In this document: positions 52,012 through 59,228 of the stretch, piece after piece
Layout: each line of letters opens with the position of its first letter
Position numbering within the stretch: position 1 is the first letter of the stretch
Origin: Dryocola clanedunensis
GTDB lineage: Bacteria > Pseudomonadota > Gammaproteobacteria > Enterobacterales > Enterobacteriaceae
Strand: one strand, 5' to 3'
Assembly: GCF_025215155.1 (NCBI RefSeq)
Contig: NZ_JALHAM010000106.1
DNA length: 64,000 bases
Notes under the pieces: generated by a model
Told to the model about the DNA's origin: nothing
The model's input: only the letters and a program-made list of their open reading frames with translations
Database searches by the model: none
Made by a program: the position numbers and the translations under genes

Positions 52012-53076
52012 ATGAGTGCAAAAACCTGGCGGGCATTACTGAAAGGTAAGCATCAGCTTTCTTTACGTTTATTCCTGTTACTCAACGCAATCTCTGCCTG
52101 TTTCAGCCTGGCAAGCCCCATCCATCAAACGATGCCGTTTACCGTGCCCGTTGGTTTGATTTTACTTATCAGTGCCTCATTACTTGCATGGCAATTAATT
52201 GATAAACAAAGATTAATTAATATTAATTATACCTCTTTTACCCTCGGCTTATTATGGGCATGGCACATCATTATCAAAAATGATGCGATTCCCAATACCG
52301 ACGCCTCGTTTTTAATCATCGCCCTGCTGACGATGTTATTTATCGGTGCCATCTCTTTTATCAATAATTTACAGGCCTTTATCTTACATTGTCTGCCCGC
52401 AACGCTGACCATTCTCTGGCTCGACCAGGGAGAACACTGGCTGCGAGTGCTCTACTCTGTCGCCCTGCCAGGAGTGGGCATCACCATCCAGCATATTATT
52501 CAGCGCAGAAATGATAATTTCACCCAACGGCTGATGAACAAGCTGCTGGAAGAGAAAGAGACGCTCACCGACCTGAGCATGATCGACCCGCTCACCGGCC
52601 TCTATAACCGCCGTGGCTTTCAGAGCCGCCTGGAGAATGTGATGGCAGCCGGCAGCGGCAATCATTACGTGCTGCTGCTCGATATTGACCATTTTAAGGC
52701 TTACAACGATAACTATGGCCACAGCATGGGTGACCAGGCGCTGATTCGCGTCTCCGCTGCCATTCGTGATGCGGTGCGCTCAAGGGACATTGTGACCCGC
52801 TACGGCGGAGAAGAGTTTATGGTCTTACTGACAAATACCGATGCCGAAAACGCGATGGAGACCGCAGAGCGCATTCGCCTGCGTGTTTACGATCTTAGAA
52901 TTCTGCATCTGTTTAATGAGCAGGTAGCAACAAACGTGACGATAAGCATCGGTATTGCCCCTTTACTGGATGACGGCATCGAAGAAGCGCTGGAGATGGC
53001 CGACAAAGCGCTATACCGGGCGAAGGGCCAGGGACGTAACAGCATTCTGACCAGCGATAATTTGCAGGCCGCCTGA
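52012..53076 (+). CDS. Membrane-bound diguanylate cyclase (GGDEF protein)
   Basis: A 354-residue enzyme predicted to make cyclic di-GMP from two GTP. The N-terminal half has about six hydrophobic segments (roughly 18-38, 43-61, 73-88, 99-115, 121-137, 145-162) and a short helical linker with many Glu residues. The catalytic domain (about 190-345) contains DPLTGLYNRRGF, LDIDHFKAYND, the intact active-site motif GGEEF at 265-269 and an inhibitory RxxD motif (RSRD at 256-259). It looks fully active and feedback-controlled. The membrane part is not a domain I can name. It is absent from this position in E. coli K-12 and lies between two Fur-associated genes. Confidence 0.9.
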   Translation: MSAKTWRALLKGKHQLSLRLFLLLNAISACFSLASPIHQTMPFTVPVGLILLISASLLAWQLIDKQRLININYTSFTLGLLWAWHIIIKNDAIPNTDASFLIIALLTMLFIGAISFINNLQAFILHCLPATLTILWLDQGEHWLRVLYSVALPGVGITIQHIIQRRNDNFTQRLMNKLLEEKETLTDLSMIDPLTGLYNRRGFQSRLENVMAAGSGNHYVLLLDIDHFKAYNDNYGHSMGDQALIRVSAAIRDAVRSRDIVTRYGGEEFMVLLTNTDAENAMETAERIRLRVYDLRILHLFNEQVATNVTISIGIAPLLDDGIEEALEMADKALYRAKGQGRNSILTSDNLQAA

Positions 53077-53137
53077 GATTTGAGCTTTCTCTTGCGGAAC
53101 GCACAAATTCACCTTGCTAACGCTTTTGCCTGTAGCT

Positions 53138-53160
53138 AGGATTGGCAATCATTATCATTT
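53138..53160 (+). promoter_or_regulatory. Fur-like site before fhuF
   Basis: AATCATTATC (53147-53156) is an exact right half of the Fur box, flanked by a degenerate left half and a further ATTATCATTT. It lies 23-45 bp upstream of the fhuF start. E. coli fhuF is strongly Fur-repressed. Confidence 0.7.
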
Positions 53161-53182
53161 AGATTCCCGGTCGTATCAGGCA

Positions 53183-53971
53183 ATGGCGCTTCAGTCCCAG
53201 AGATTTATCGATGACATAGCATGGCAAACGCCTTATACGCGCGCGTTGCCCTCCTTTGCCGACGATCTACGCGACCATTTCACCCTTCATCGCGCTTACT
53301 TTAACGATTTCATTAAGCTTAGCGAATGCCCACCGGCTAACGCCCTGACCTTTTACCAGTGGGCGCAACCCGCCACGCTAACGTCCTTGATAGCCTGCTA
53401 TTCAGACCATATCTACCGCAACGATCCGCAGCAGTCCCGCGAAGGCAAACCGCTTAAATCCCTCTGGGCTCAGTGGTATCTCGGCCTGCTTGTTCCGCCG
53501 TTGCTGATGGCGCTGGTCACTCACCCTCGCGCGCTGAATATCAGCCCGGAGCATATCCACGTTAAGTTTCACGAAACGGGCCGGGCAGAGAGCTTCTGGC
53601 TGGACGTTAAAGAAGACAGCGCGACAACCGTCTTACCGCTGCGTCTGCGTGTGGAGAAACTGATTAGCGAAGGGATGAAGCCGGTGGTGGATGCGCTTGA
53701 AGCCAGCGGAGATATCAATGGCAAGCTTATCTGGGCGAATACGGGGTATCTCATCAACTGGTTCCTTGGCGAACTCAAAGACCTGCTGAGTGATGAAGCT
53801 GTCGCCGAACTACGTCAGGCATGCTTCTTCGAGAAACTGCTGACGGACGGACAGGATAACCCGCTCTACCGCACCGTCGTGCCCCGTGAGGGACTGCTGG
53901 TGCGCCGCACTTGCTGCCAGCGCTATAAGCTGCCGGGCGTTCAGGGCTGCGGTGACTGCACCTTAAAATAG
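53183..53971 (+). CDS. fhuF: Siderophore-iron reductase FhuF
   Basis: Cytoplasmic 2Fe-2S reductase that releases iron from hydroxamate siderophores such as ferrioxamine and ferrichrome. Starting at ATG 53183 the protein is 262 residues, as in E. coli. The cluster ligands are in the C-terminal motif RRTCCQRYKLPGVQGCGDC (CC-x10-C-x2-C type), and the core SLWAQWYLGLLVPPLLMAL is conserved. A longer frame from 53114 would run through the Fur-like site and is unlikely to be used. Confidence 0.95.
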   Translation: MALQSQRFIDDIAWQTPYTRALPSFADDLRDHFTLHRAYFNDFIKLSECPPANALTFYQWAQPATLTSLIACYSDHIYRNDPQQSREGKPLKSLWAQWYLGLLVPPLLMALVTHPRALNISPEHIHVKFHETGRAESFWLDVKEDSATTVLPLRLRVEKLISEGMKPVVDALEASGDINGKLIWANTGYLINWFLGELKDLLSDEAVAELRQACFFEKLLTDGQDNPLYRTVVPREGLLVRRTCCQRYKLPGVQGCGDCTLK

Positions 53972-53986
53972 CCTCTGACAACTTCC

Positions 53987-54016
53987 GGTGGATGGCGCTG
54001 CGCTTATCCAGCCCAC
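53987..54016. repeat. REP-like palindrome after fhuF
   Basis: GGTGGATGGCGCTGCGCTTATCC-type repeat of the same family as 30126-30153, in the convergent gap between fhuF and the PTS IIC gene. Confidence 0.7.
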
Positions 54017-54032
54017 AAAAAGCATCTTAAAC

Positions 54033-54056
54033 AAACGGCGGGTTTCCCCGCCGTTT
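54033..54056. terminator. Bidirectional terminator between fhuF and PTS IIC
   Basis: AAACGGCGGG-TTTC-CCCGCCGTTT, a 10 bp perfect stem with A and T at its ends, 13 bp from the IIC stop codon. Confidence 0.88.
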
Positions 54057-54069
54057 TCACATCTTACTT

Positions 54070-55416
54070 TTACGCCGCCTGCTGGCTCTCTTCGCCAGAG
54101 GCTTTTTGCGCCTCTTCCGCTTCCTGCTCCAGCAGCTGCTTCTCGTACACTTTAAAGAACGGGAAGTAGATGATGGCGGACACCACGGCAAGCAGCACCA
54201 CCAGAATCGCCGCGCGGAAGTCCCAGCCCAGCGCCCAGGCCGCACCAATTGGTGCCGGAGCCGTCCAGGGCACAACGGAAATCACGCGGCCAATCAGATC
54301 CAGCTTCATCGCTCCCCATGCCAGCACGGCGTTAACCATTGGTGCCAGCAGGAAGGGAATGAAGAATACCGGGTTCATGACGATTGGCGTACCGAAGATC
54401 ACCGGCTCGTTGATGTTAAAGAAGCTTGGCACTACGCTCAGACGCCCGATAGAGCGCAGATGTGCTGAACGGCTACGCAGGTAGCAGATGACCAGGCCCA
54501 TGGTGGCCCCGGAACCGCCGATAACGATAAAGAAGGTCCAGAAGGCTTCCATAAAGATATGCGGCAGCGGCGCACCCTGCGCCAGCGCGCTCTGGTTCAT
54601 CCCAAGGTTGGTCAGCCAGAACATTTGCAGCATGCCGGAGATAATGGCCGCACCGTGGATGCCAGCAAACCACAGCAGGTGGCCAATCAGCACCGCCAGA
54701 AGAATCGCCGGCAGAGAATCCGCCGCGGAAACCAGAGGCTTAAACACGGACATAATGGCCTGCGGGATAAGCATATCGAACTGAGACTGAATAAACAGGC
54801 TCAGCGGATAAAGCGTCAGCACCACCACCAGCACAGGTATGAGAAGATCAAAGGAATTTTTGATCATTGGCGGCACCTGGTCCGGCAGCTTAATACCGAT
54901 GTTGTGCGCCTTGAGGAACCTCATCAGCTCCACGCAGTACACCGCCACCAGAATCGCCGTGAAGATCCCCGTTCCGCCCAAACTGTCGACCGGCATGGTG
55001 CCTTTCGTTTTCGGTGCAGCAACCAGCAGGAATGCCATCAGAGACAGCATGGCGCACATGAAAGGATCCAGCGCATGTGACTTCACATAGTGCTTGCCGA
55101 GGTTATAGGCAATCGCCATACAGATATAGATCGACATGATGCCCATTGTCATATCAAACGGCGTGAGGATTTGCCCCTCAAACTGTTTTGCCATATCCAG
55201 CCACGCGCGGGCGAAGCCCCAGGTCGTGGTTGGCGAGAACGGCGGATAAGCAAAGACCAGCAGGAATGAGCCGACGATCATAAATGGCATGGCGGAAATA
55301 AAGCCGTCACGGATAGCCATAACGTGGCGCTGGGAAGAGATACGTCCGGCAACCGGACTGACATAGTTTTCAACAAACCGGAAAATCAAATTAAAGGCGG
55401 CATGGTTAGAAGACAT
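54070..55416 (-). CDS. PTS lactose/cellobiose-family permease, IIC subunit
   Basis: A 448-residue membrane subunit of a sugar phosphotransferase system. It has about ten membrane segments and the family motifs FAGIHGAAIISGMLQMF (substrate-site histidine) and NINEPVIFGTPIVMNP (catalytic glutamate). The C-terminus is a charged tail rich in Glu and Ala, EEAQKASGEESQQAA. Likely substrate is a beta-glucoside or chitobiose-like sugar by family membership. It is preceded by its IIB gene (13 bp gap), but no IIA and no phospho-glycosidase are adjacent. Confidence 0.9.
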   Translation of the reverse strand: MSSNHAAFNLIFRFVENYVSPVAGRISSQRHVMAIRDGFISAMPFMIVGSFLLVFAYPPFSPTTTWGFARAWLDMAKQFEGQILTPFDMTMGIMSIYICMAIAYNLGKHYVKSHALDPFMCAMLSLMAFLLVAAPKTKGTMPVDSLGGTGIFTAILVAVYCVELMRFLKAHNIGIKLPDQVPPMIKNSFDLLIPVLVVVLTLYPLSLFIQSQFDMLIPQAIMSVFKPLVSAADSLPAILLAVLIGHLLWFAGIHGAAIISGMLQMFWLTNLGMNQSALAQGAPLPHIFMEAFWTFFIVIGGSGATMGLVICYLRSRSAHLRSIGRLSVVPSFFNINEPVIFGTPIVMNPVFFIPFLLAPMVNAVLAWGAMKLDLIGRVISVVPWTAPAPIGAAWALGWDFRAAILVVLLAVVSAIIYFPFFKVYEKQLLEQEAEEAQKASGEESQQAA

Positions 55417-55429
55417 TTTTATTCTCCTG

Positions 55430-55735
55430 TCAGGCTATCAACGCGAGTGCGTCAGCGAGAATTTTATCGCCGCGCATCATTCCGTAATCCATAGAGTTAA
55501 TCACCGTGACCGGGATCTGTTTAGGTGCTGCCTGCGCTTTAAAATCCTCCAGACGATATTTAATTTGTGGGCCGAGTAAACAGCAATCATAACCGGGCAT
55601 CACGTCAGTGAACTCTTCAATACCTACTGCTTTTATTTCTACGTCAATCCGTTGCACTAAAGCAGCTTGCTTCATCCTGTTCACGACCATGCTGGTAGAC
55701 ATACCAGCGGCACAGCATAAAAGGATACGTTTCAT
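55430..55735 (-). CDS. PTS lactose/cellobiose-family IIB subunit
   Basis: A 101-residue cytoplasmic phosphocarrier. The phospho-acceptor is Cys8 in LLCCAAGMSTSM, matching ChbB-type IIB (CSAGMSTS); a second cysteine precedes it at residue 7. The LLGPQIKYRLEDF segment is family-typical. Together with the IIC gene 13 bp downstream it forms an orphan PTS. A 33 bp perfect palindrome lies 63 bp upstream of the start. Confidence 0.93.
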   Translation of the reverse strand: MKRILLCCAAGMSTSMVVNRMKQAALVQRIDVEIKAVGIEEFTDVMPGYDCCLLGPQIKYRLEDFKAQAAPKQIPVTVINSMDYGMMRGDKILADALALIA

Positions 55736-55797
55736 AGACAGCTCTTATTATTAGGTACAGGGGGGGTTACAAATTCAGTATTCCCTGCTCTTTACCG

Positions 55798-55830
55798 CAC
55801 TGCAACCGGTTACTGTAACCGGTTGCAGTG
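55798..55830. promoter_or_regulatory. 15+15 bp palindromic operator upstream of the PTS genes
   Basis: CACTGCAACCGGTTA at 55798-55812 and its exact reverse complement at 55816-55830 are separated by CTG. Each arm contains AACCGGTT, a core that fits the LacI-family type (central C-G). The two cores are centred 13 bp apart. The site lies between the divergent IIB gene and the YbaK-family gene. Confidence 0.85.
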
Positions 55831-55943
55831 ATTGTGAAGAAGATCGACAAATAAATGAAATTAAGCAGGGCTAATGATTATAAGCGGTTTACAGAAAGCA
55901 CAACCTTATGCGAAATTATTTGCAGCTAAATCAGGAGAAACAC

Positions 55944-56402
55944 ATGAGTCTGCAGTCCGTTCGGCAATTTTTTGCTGACCACGCCCCCGATATCGATATT
56001 ATCGAACTCAGCCAAAGCACTGCCACCGTTGCACTCGCCGCCGCCGCGCACAATGTACAACCCGGCCAGATAGCCAAGACGCTGTCGTTAAAAATCAAAA
56101 ATGATGTCATTCTTATCGTCGCGAAAGGCGATGCACGGCTGGATAACAAAAAGCTTAAGGCCGCCTTTGGCGCCAAAGCCCGCATGCTCAGCAGCGATGA
56201 AGTCGTCACCTGGACCGGTCATCCTGTCGGTGGCGTTTGCCCTTTTGGGCTGGAGAATCCCCTCGCCGTTTATTGCGATGTCTCACTTAAACACTACGCG
56301 GAAGTTTTGCCTGCCGCAGGTGCAGTACACAGTGCCGTGCGCATCTCACCCGACCGTCTCGCCGAACTCACTGGCGCAAAATGGGTGGATGTTTGCCTTT
56401 AG
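55944..56402 (+). CDS. YbaK/EbsC-family aminoacyl-tRNA deacylase
   Basis: A 152-residue protein of the YbaK/ProX editing-domain family, which hydrolyses mischarged aminoacyl-tRNAs. Visible conserved features are the lysine in QIAKTLSLKI, the GDARLDNKKLK stretch and GHPVGGVCPFGL (substrate-pocket glycine-rich loop). Which amino acid it edits is not clear. Start by CAGGAGAAACAC and ATG 55944; 12 extra upstream codons are unlikely. Divergent from the PTS genes across the palindromic operator, so its control may be shared with them. Confidence 0.85.
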   Translation: MSLQSVRQFFADHAPDIDIIELSQSTATVALAAAAHNVQPGQIAKTLSLKIKNDVILIVAKGDARLDNKKLKAAFGAKARMLSSDEVVTWTGHPVGGVCPFGLENPLAVYCDVSLKHYAEVLPAAGAVHSAVRISPDRLAELTGAKWVDVCL

Positions 56403-56409
56403 ATTGCTG

Positions 56410-56505
56410 ACAAAGAAGGAAAAAGCGTGGTTTTTCCTTCTTTGTGATAACCAGGCGAAAATCAATGAATTGATTTTCCTTGTTATTTATTCGGTGAGAT
56501 CTTTG
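56410..56505 (+). repeat. Dispersed ~95 bp two-hairpin element, copy B (behind the YbaK-family gene)
   Basis: On the + strand ACAAAGAAGGAAAAA and its complement (56410-56424, 56431-56445; 15 bp perfect stem, 6-base loop) are followed by AAAATCAAT / ATTGATTTT (56458-56477) and then CCTTGTTATTTATTCGG and TGAGATCTTT. Same order as copy A at 48314-48221 on the other strand, and also starting 8 bp behind a stop codon. Confidence 0.85.
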
Positions 56506-56567
56506 CGAAACGCATTCGCTTTAGGTTTATCATCAGTCTGACAGGCCGCACAGCGGCCTTTTTTACT

Positions 56568-57323
56568 TCAATGATAGTCATGAAGATCCGTTACCTGCAC
56601 ATTAGCACCAGGTTTTTCAAGCTCGCTCCTTAACGACAGCAAGTTCAATTCCCTCATTCCTCTGTCACTGACAATCCAGGCAAAGAGAGCCACATCGTTA
56701 TCCACGGCCAGCCTGCGCATTGCACTTTTCTTCTGGGCGCTGATCGTTTTATTGCTTTTCTTTAGCAAGGTCGCAATCTGATTGATGCGCCACCCCTTGC
56801 CAAGCAGCCTTAACACGCTGCGCTCGGAAAAAGTTAAATGAGTCTCACAGGTTTCATTCCCGGAGGGCTGAAAACGGGATTTTTCCTGCAGCAGTGCAGG
56901 ACTGATATAGCTATAGCGCTCCTCACAGTTAAAAATCTGTTCAACAAGATTCTCAACGGGTTCGCAGATGGACATCAAAGAGGTACGCAAGGTAAACATC
57001 CGCTCAACAGCTATATCAATCAGTGAGGGAGGCAGCAGAAAAATCCAGTAGAGATGACGAGAATGGTGCTGCAGTTCAGTGATGGTATTCAGCAGTTCGT
57101 GAATATTTGACGTGCTTTCGCTCAAATCAGCGACCACCACATTGATACCAGCCAACTGTGATTTACGTAAATCCAGCAGGGAGGAGAGGCTCATCAACGA
57201 GGCATCGGCAGACTCCTGAGATATCATCACTCGAAGCCCTTCACACAGAAGAGGGATTCGACTAATAACAATGACATGACAAGCAGGATTGCGTAAAAAT
57301 TTTAAGCTATGAATTCCTTTCAT
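56568..57323 (-). CDS. bglJ: LuxR-type transcription factor BglJ-like
   Basis: A 251-residue protein with an atypical receiver-like N-terminal half and a C-terminal LuxR helix-turn-helix (about 165-230, LTFSERSVLRLLGKGWRINQIATLLKKSNKTISAQKKSAM). E. coli BglJ acts with RcsB as a heterodimer to overcome H-NS silencing of bgl. Start at 57323 has AAGGAG; a longer frame overlapping yjjQ is less likely. It is last in the pair yjjQ-bglJ, as in E. coli. The bgl targets and partner are not in this window. Confidence 0.82.
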   Translation of the reverse strand: MKGIHSLKFLRNPACHVIVISRIPLLCEGLRVMISQESADASLMSLSSLLDLRKSQLAGINVVVADLSESTSNIHELLNTITELQHHSRHLYWIFLLPPSLIDIAVERMFTLRTSLMSICEPVENLVEQIFNCEERYSYISPALLQEKSRFQPSGNETCETHLTFSERSVLRLLGKGWRINQIATLLKKSNKTISAQKKSAMRRLAVDNDVALFAWIVSDRGMRELNLLSLRSELEKPGANVQVTDLHDYH

Positions 57324-57342
57324 AGTATTCTCCTTGGGTGAT

Positions 57343-57999
57343 TTATTGTCCTGATAAATCACAGCCTAACTGGTGAAGGTCTCTTTCATTTTTCAGGTTT
57401 AATTTTTCCATTGCGCGCCGTTTATGCGTGCTGATTGTGCGAATATCTCTCCCCAGCTCTTCTGCAATGACACTGACACTTTTACCGTGGAAAAGTTTAT
57501 CTAACACCTGAATTTCGCGAACCGTCAGTTTTTTCGGCAGTTCTTCCTTTATCATCATTTTAATCAGGGGGCTTAAGTCTGTCTCTTCTCCCTGAACCAT
57601 TGACCTAATGAATAAATTTCTAAAAATCGTTATGGACTCATGACAGGATATAATTGCCCGTACATCCAGCGCCGAAAGATAACTGAGTAGACGAGGATTC
57701 TTGTTACTGGTCAAAATAATCACAGAGGTTTCGGGCAGCATAAATTGTCTGGCGTGAAGGAGTGTCATCGCCTCAGCAACCTGAGCTGGATAGTCGCTGA
57801 TATCCAGTATGACTATCGAGCCCGGAGGAAGTGCTGTGACCAATGGAGGCGGCTCAAGGTGGCTCACCGTCAGGCACAGGGACTCCCTTTCCGCTATCTC
57901 ACTGATACAGTGTTGCACACCAAGAGCAACGATTGCGCAAGGGATATTGATAGCCACATGGATATTGCTTTTTGGTTCTAAAATATTCATGCCAATCAT
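57343..57999 (-). CDS. yjjQ: LuxR-type transcription factor YjjQ-like
   Basis: A 218-residue protein with a degenerate receiver-like N-terminal domain (no clear phospho-acceptor Asp) and a C-terminal LuxR helix-turn-helix (about 150-215, KLTVREIQVLDKLFHGKSVSVIAEELGRDIRTISTHKR). Its stop lies 20 bp upstream of the bglJ-like start, consistent with one transcript. E. coli yjjQ-bglJ is H-NS repressed; the upstream AT-rich stretch here fits that. Identity by synteny with E. coli yjjQ next to yjjP. Confidence 0.8.
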   Translation of the reverse strand: MIGMNILEPKSNIHVAINIPCAIVALGVQHCISEIAERESLCLTVSHLEPPPLVTALPPGSIVILDISDYPAQVAEAMTLLHARQFMLPETSVIILTSNKNPRLLSYLSALDVRAIISCHESITIFRNLFIRSMVQGEETDLSPLIKMMIKEELPKKLTVREIQVLDKLFHGKSVSVIAEELGRDIRTISTHKRRAMEKLNLKNERDLHQLGCDLSGQ

Positions 58000-58239
58000 T
58001 TCTCGCCCAGGTTATTCTCTGCCAAACATATATATATTGCAGCTCATATTTATGACATCAATTAATATCAGCCACAAAACCTGCGCACAATGTTAATTCA
58101 TATTAACTGAGATTGAAATTGAAGAGTTAGCGCCATTATTGCCAACGGATAAAACAAATAGATGCAAGCTCCACTGAATATAACATTAAGTACCAATACG
58201 TATAGTGGCGAATAAAAATAAAGAAGCGATTAATGTCAT
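58000..58239. other. AT-rich intergenic stretch upstream of yjjQ
   Basis: About 240 bp of very AT-rich sequence (tracts such as ATATATATATT near 58030) between yjjQ and pobR, with no gene. In E. coli the equivalent region is bound by H-NS. It should hold the yjjQ promoter. Confidence 0.5.
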
Positions 58240-59127
58240 CTAAAAATGCACAATAACCTGCTCAGCATCCCGGCGAAATGCTTTAGGTGTCGTGCCTACA
58301 TAGCGGCGGAAAAAACGGGAGAAATAAGTCGCGTCGCTAAAACCAAGATAATCAGAAACCTGACTTATGGTCATACTCGTATAGTGCAGGCTGCGTTTAG
58401 CTTCCAGCAGCAAACGCTGATTGATCACGTTTAGCGCGCTCTGGCCATGAAACTCCTGACAAAGATTATTGAGATGCACACTCGAAAGCCCGATCACACC
58501 TGCATAGTGCGAAACAGGAAGATGGTCACGATAGTGGTTTTCAACCAGCTTATTGAACGAGCGGATCACCGCCCGCTTACGCTCGATACGTACGCCACCG
58601 GGAAGCTCTGGCACATTTTGTCGGTTTAGCCAGACGAGCAGCGCACCAATTAACGAGTGAATCATCATATCGCGAGCCTCTGCCTCCCCTTCATATTCGC
58701 TCTGCAAAGTGCGAAACAGGGTATTTATCTGGCTGCGGGAATCGTTAACAGGTACGCACAGCGCTTTAGTCAGCACCTGTAACGGCTGCCCAAACTGCTG
58801 TTCAAATTGCGCAAGCAGCGGGGCAGAAAAAGAGAGAGAGTAACCCTGAGTCCCTGGTGAAAAGCGAAAACCATGCACGCAGAGCGCAGGGACAACCTGG
58901 ATACACGCCTGCTCTATGTGATGGATCGTCCCTTCAATCTCGACCTCAGCCTGGCCTTTGTGGAGATAGAGTAACTGCACCAGGTCCGCATGCTGATGGA
59001 CGCGGATATGCCATTCATACAGGCTGCTGCGGCTGTGAATTGACTCGCAGTGCAGCAAATCCCGGGTTGGCCAGTTCAGGTTCTCGCCATACAATTTAAA
59101 GACGGGGATCGAATTATTCAGGCTCAT
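58240..59127 (-). CDS. pobR: AraC-family regulator PobR-type
   Basis: A 295-residue activator with an N-terminal cupin-like sensing domain (about 1-170) and a C-terminal AraC double helix-turn-helix (about 195-290; LPVSHYAGVIGLSSVHLNNLCQEFHGQ and ISQVSDYLGFSDATYFSRFFRRYVGTTPKAFRR). It lies 101 bp downstream of pobA on the same strand; AraC-type PobR controls pobA in several proteobacteria in response to 4-hydroxybenzoate, which is the likely inducer here by context. Confidence 0.82.
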   Translation of the reverse strand: MSLNNSIPVFKLYGENLNWPTRDLLHCESIHSRSSLYEWHIRVHQHADLVQLLYLHKGQAEVEIEGTIHHIEQACIQVVPALCVHGFRFSPGTQGYSLSFSAPLLAQFEQQFGQPLQVLTKALCVPVNDSRSQINTLFRTLQSEYEGEAEARDMMIHSLIGALLVWLNRQNVPELPGGVRIERKRAVIRSFNKLVENHYRDHLPVSHYAGVIGLSSVHLNNLCQEFHGQSALNVINQRLLLEAKRSLHYTSMTISQVSDYLGFSDATYFSRFFRRYVGTTPKAFRRDAEQVIVHF

Positions 59128-59228
59128 CTCACGCTCGCATTCGGTTCAAGGCTGAGGCCAGCCCCCAAATAAGTGTAGTTCATTCAATACGTTTAATGCG
59201 TTTGCCAATCCGGCTGCAGCAAAAGCCC

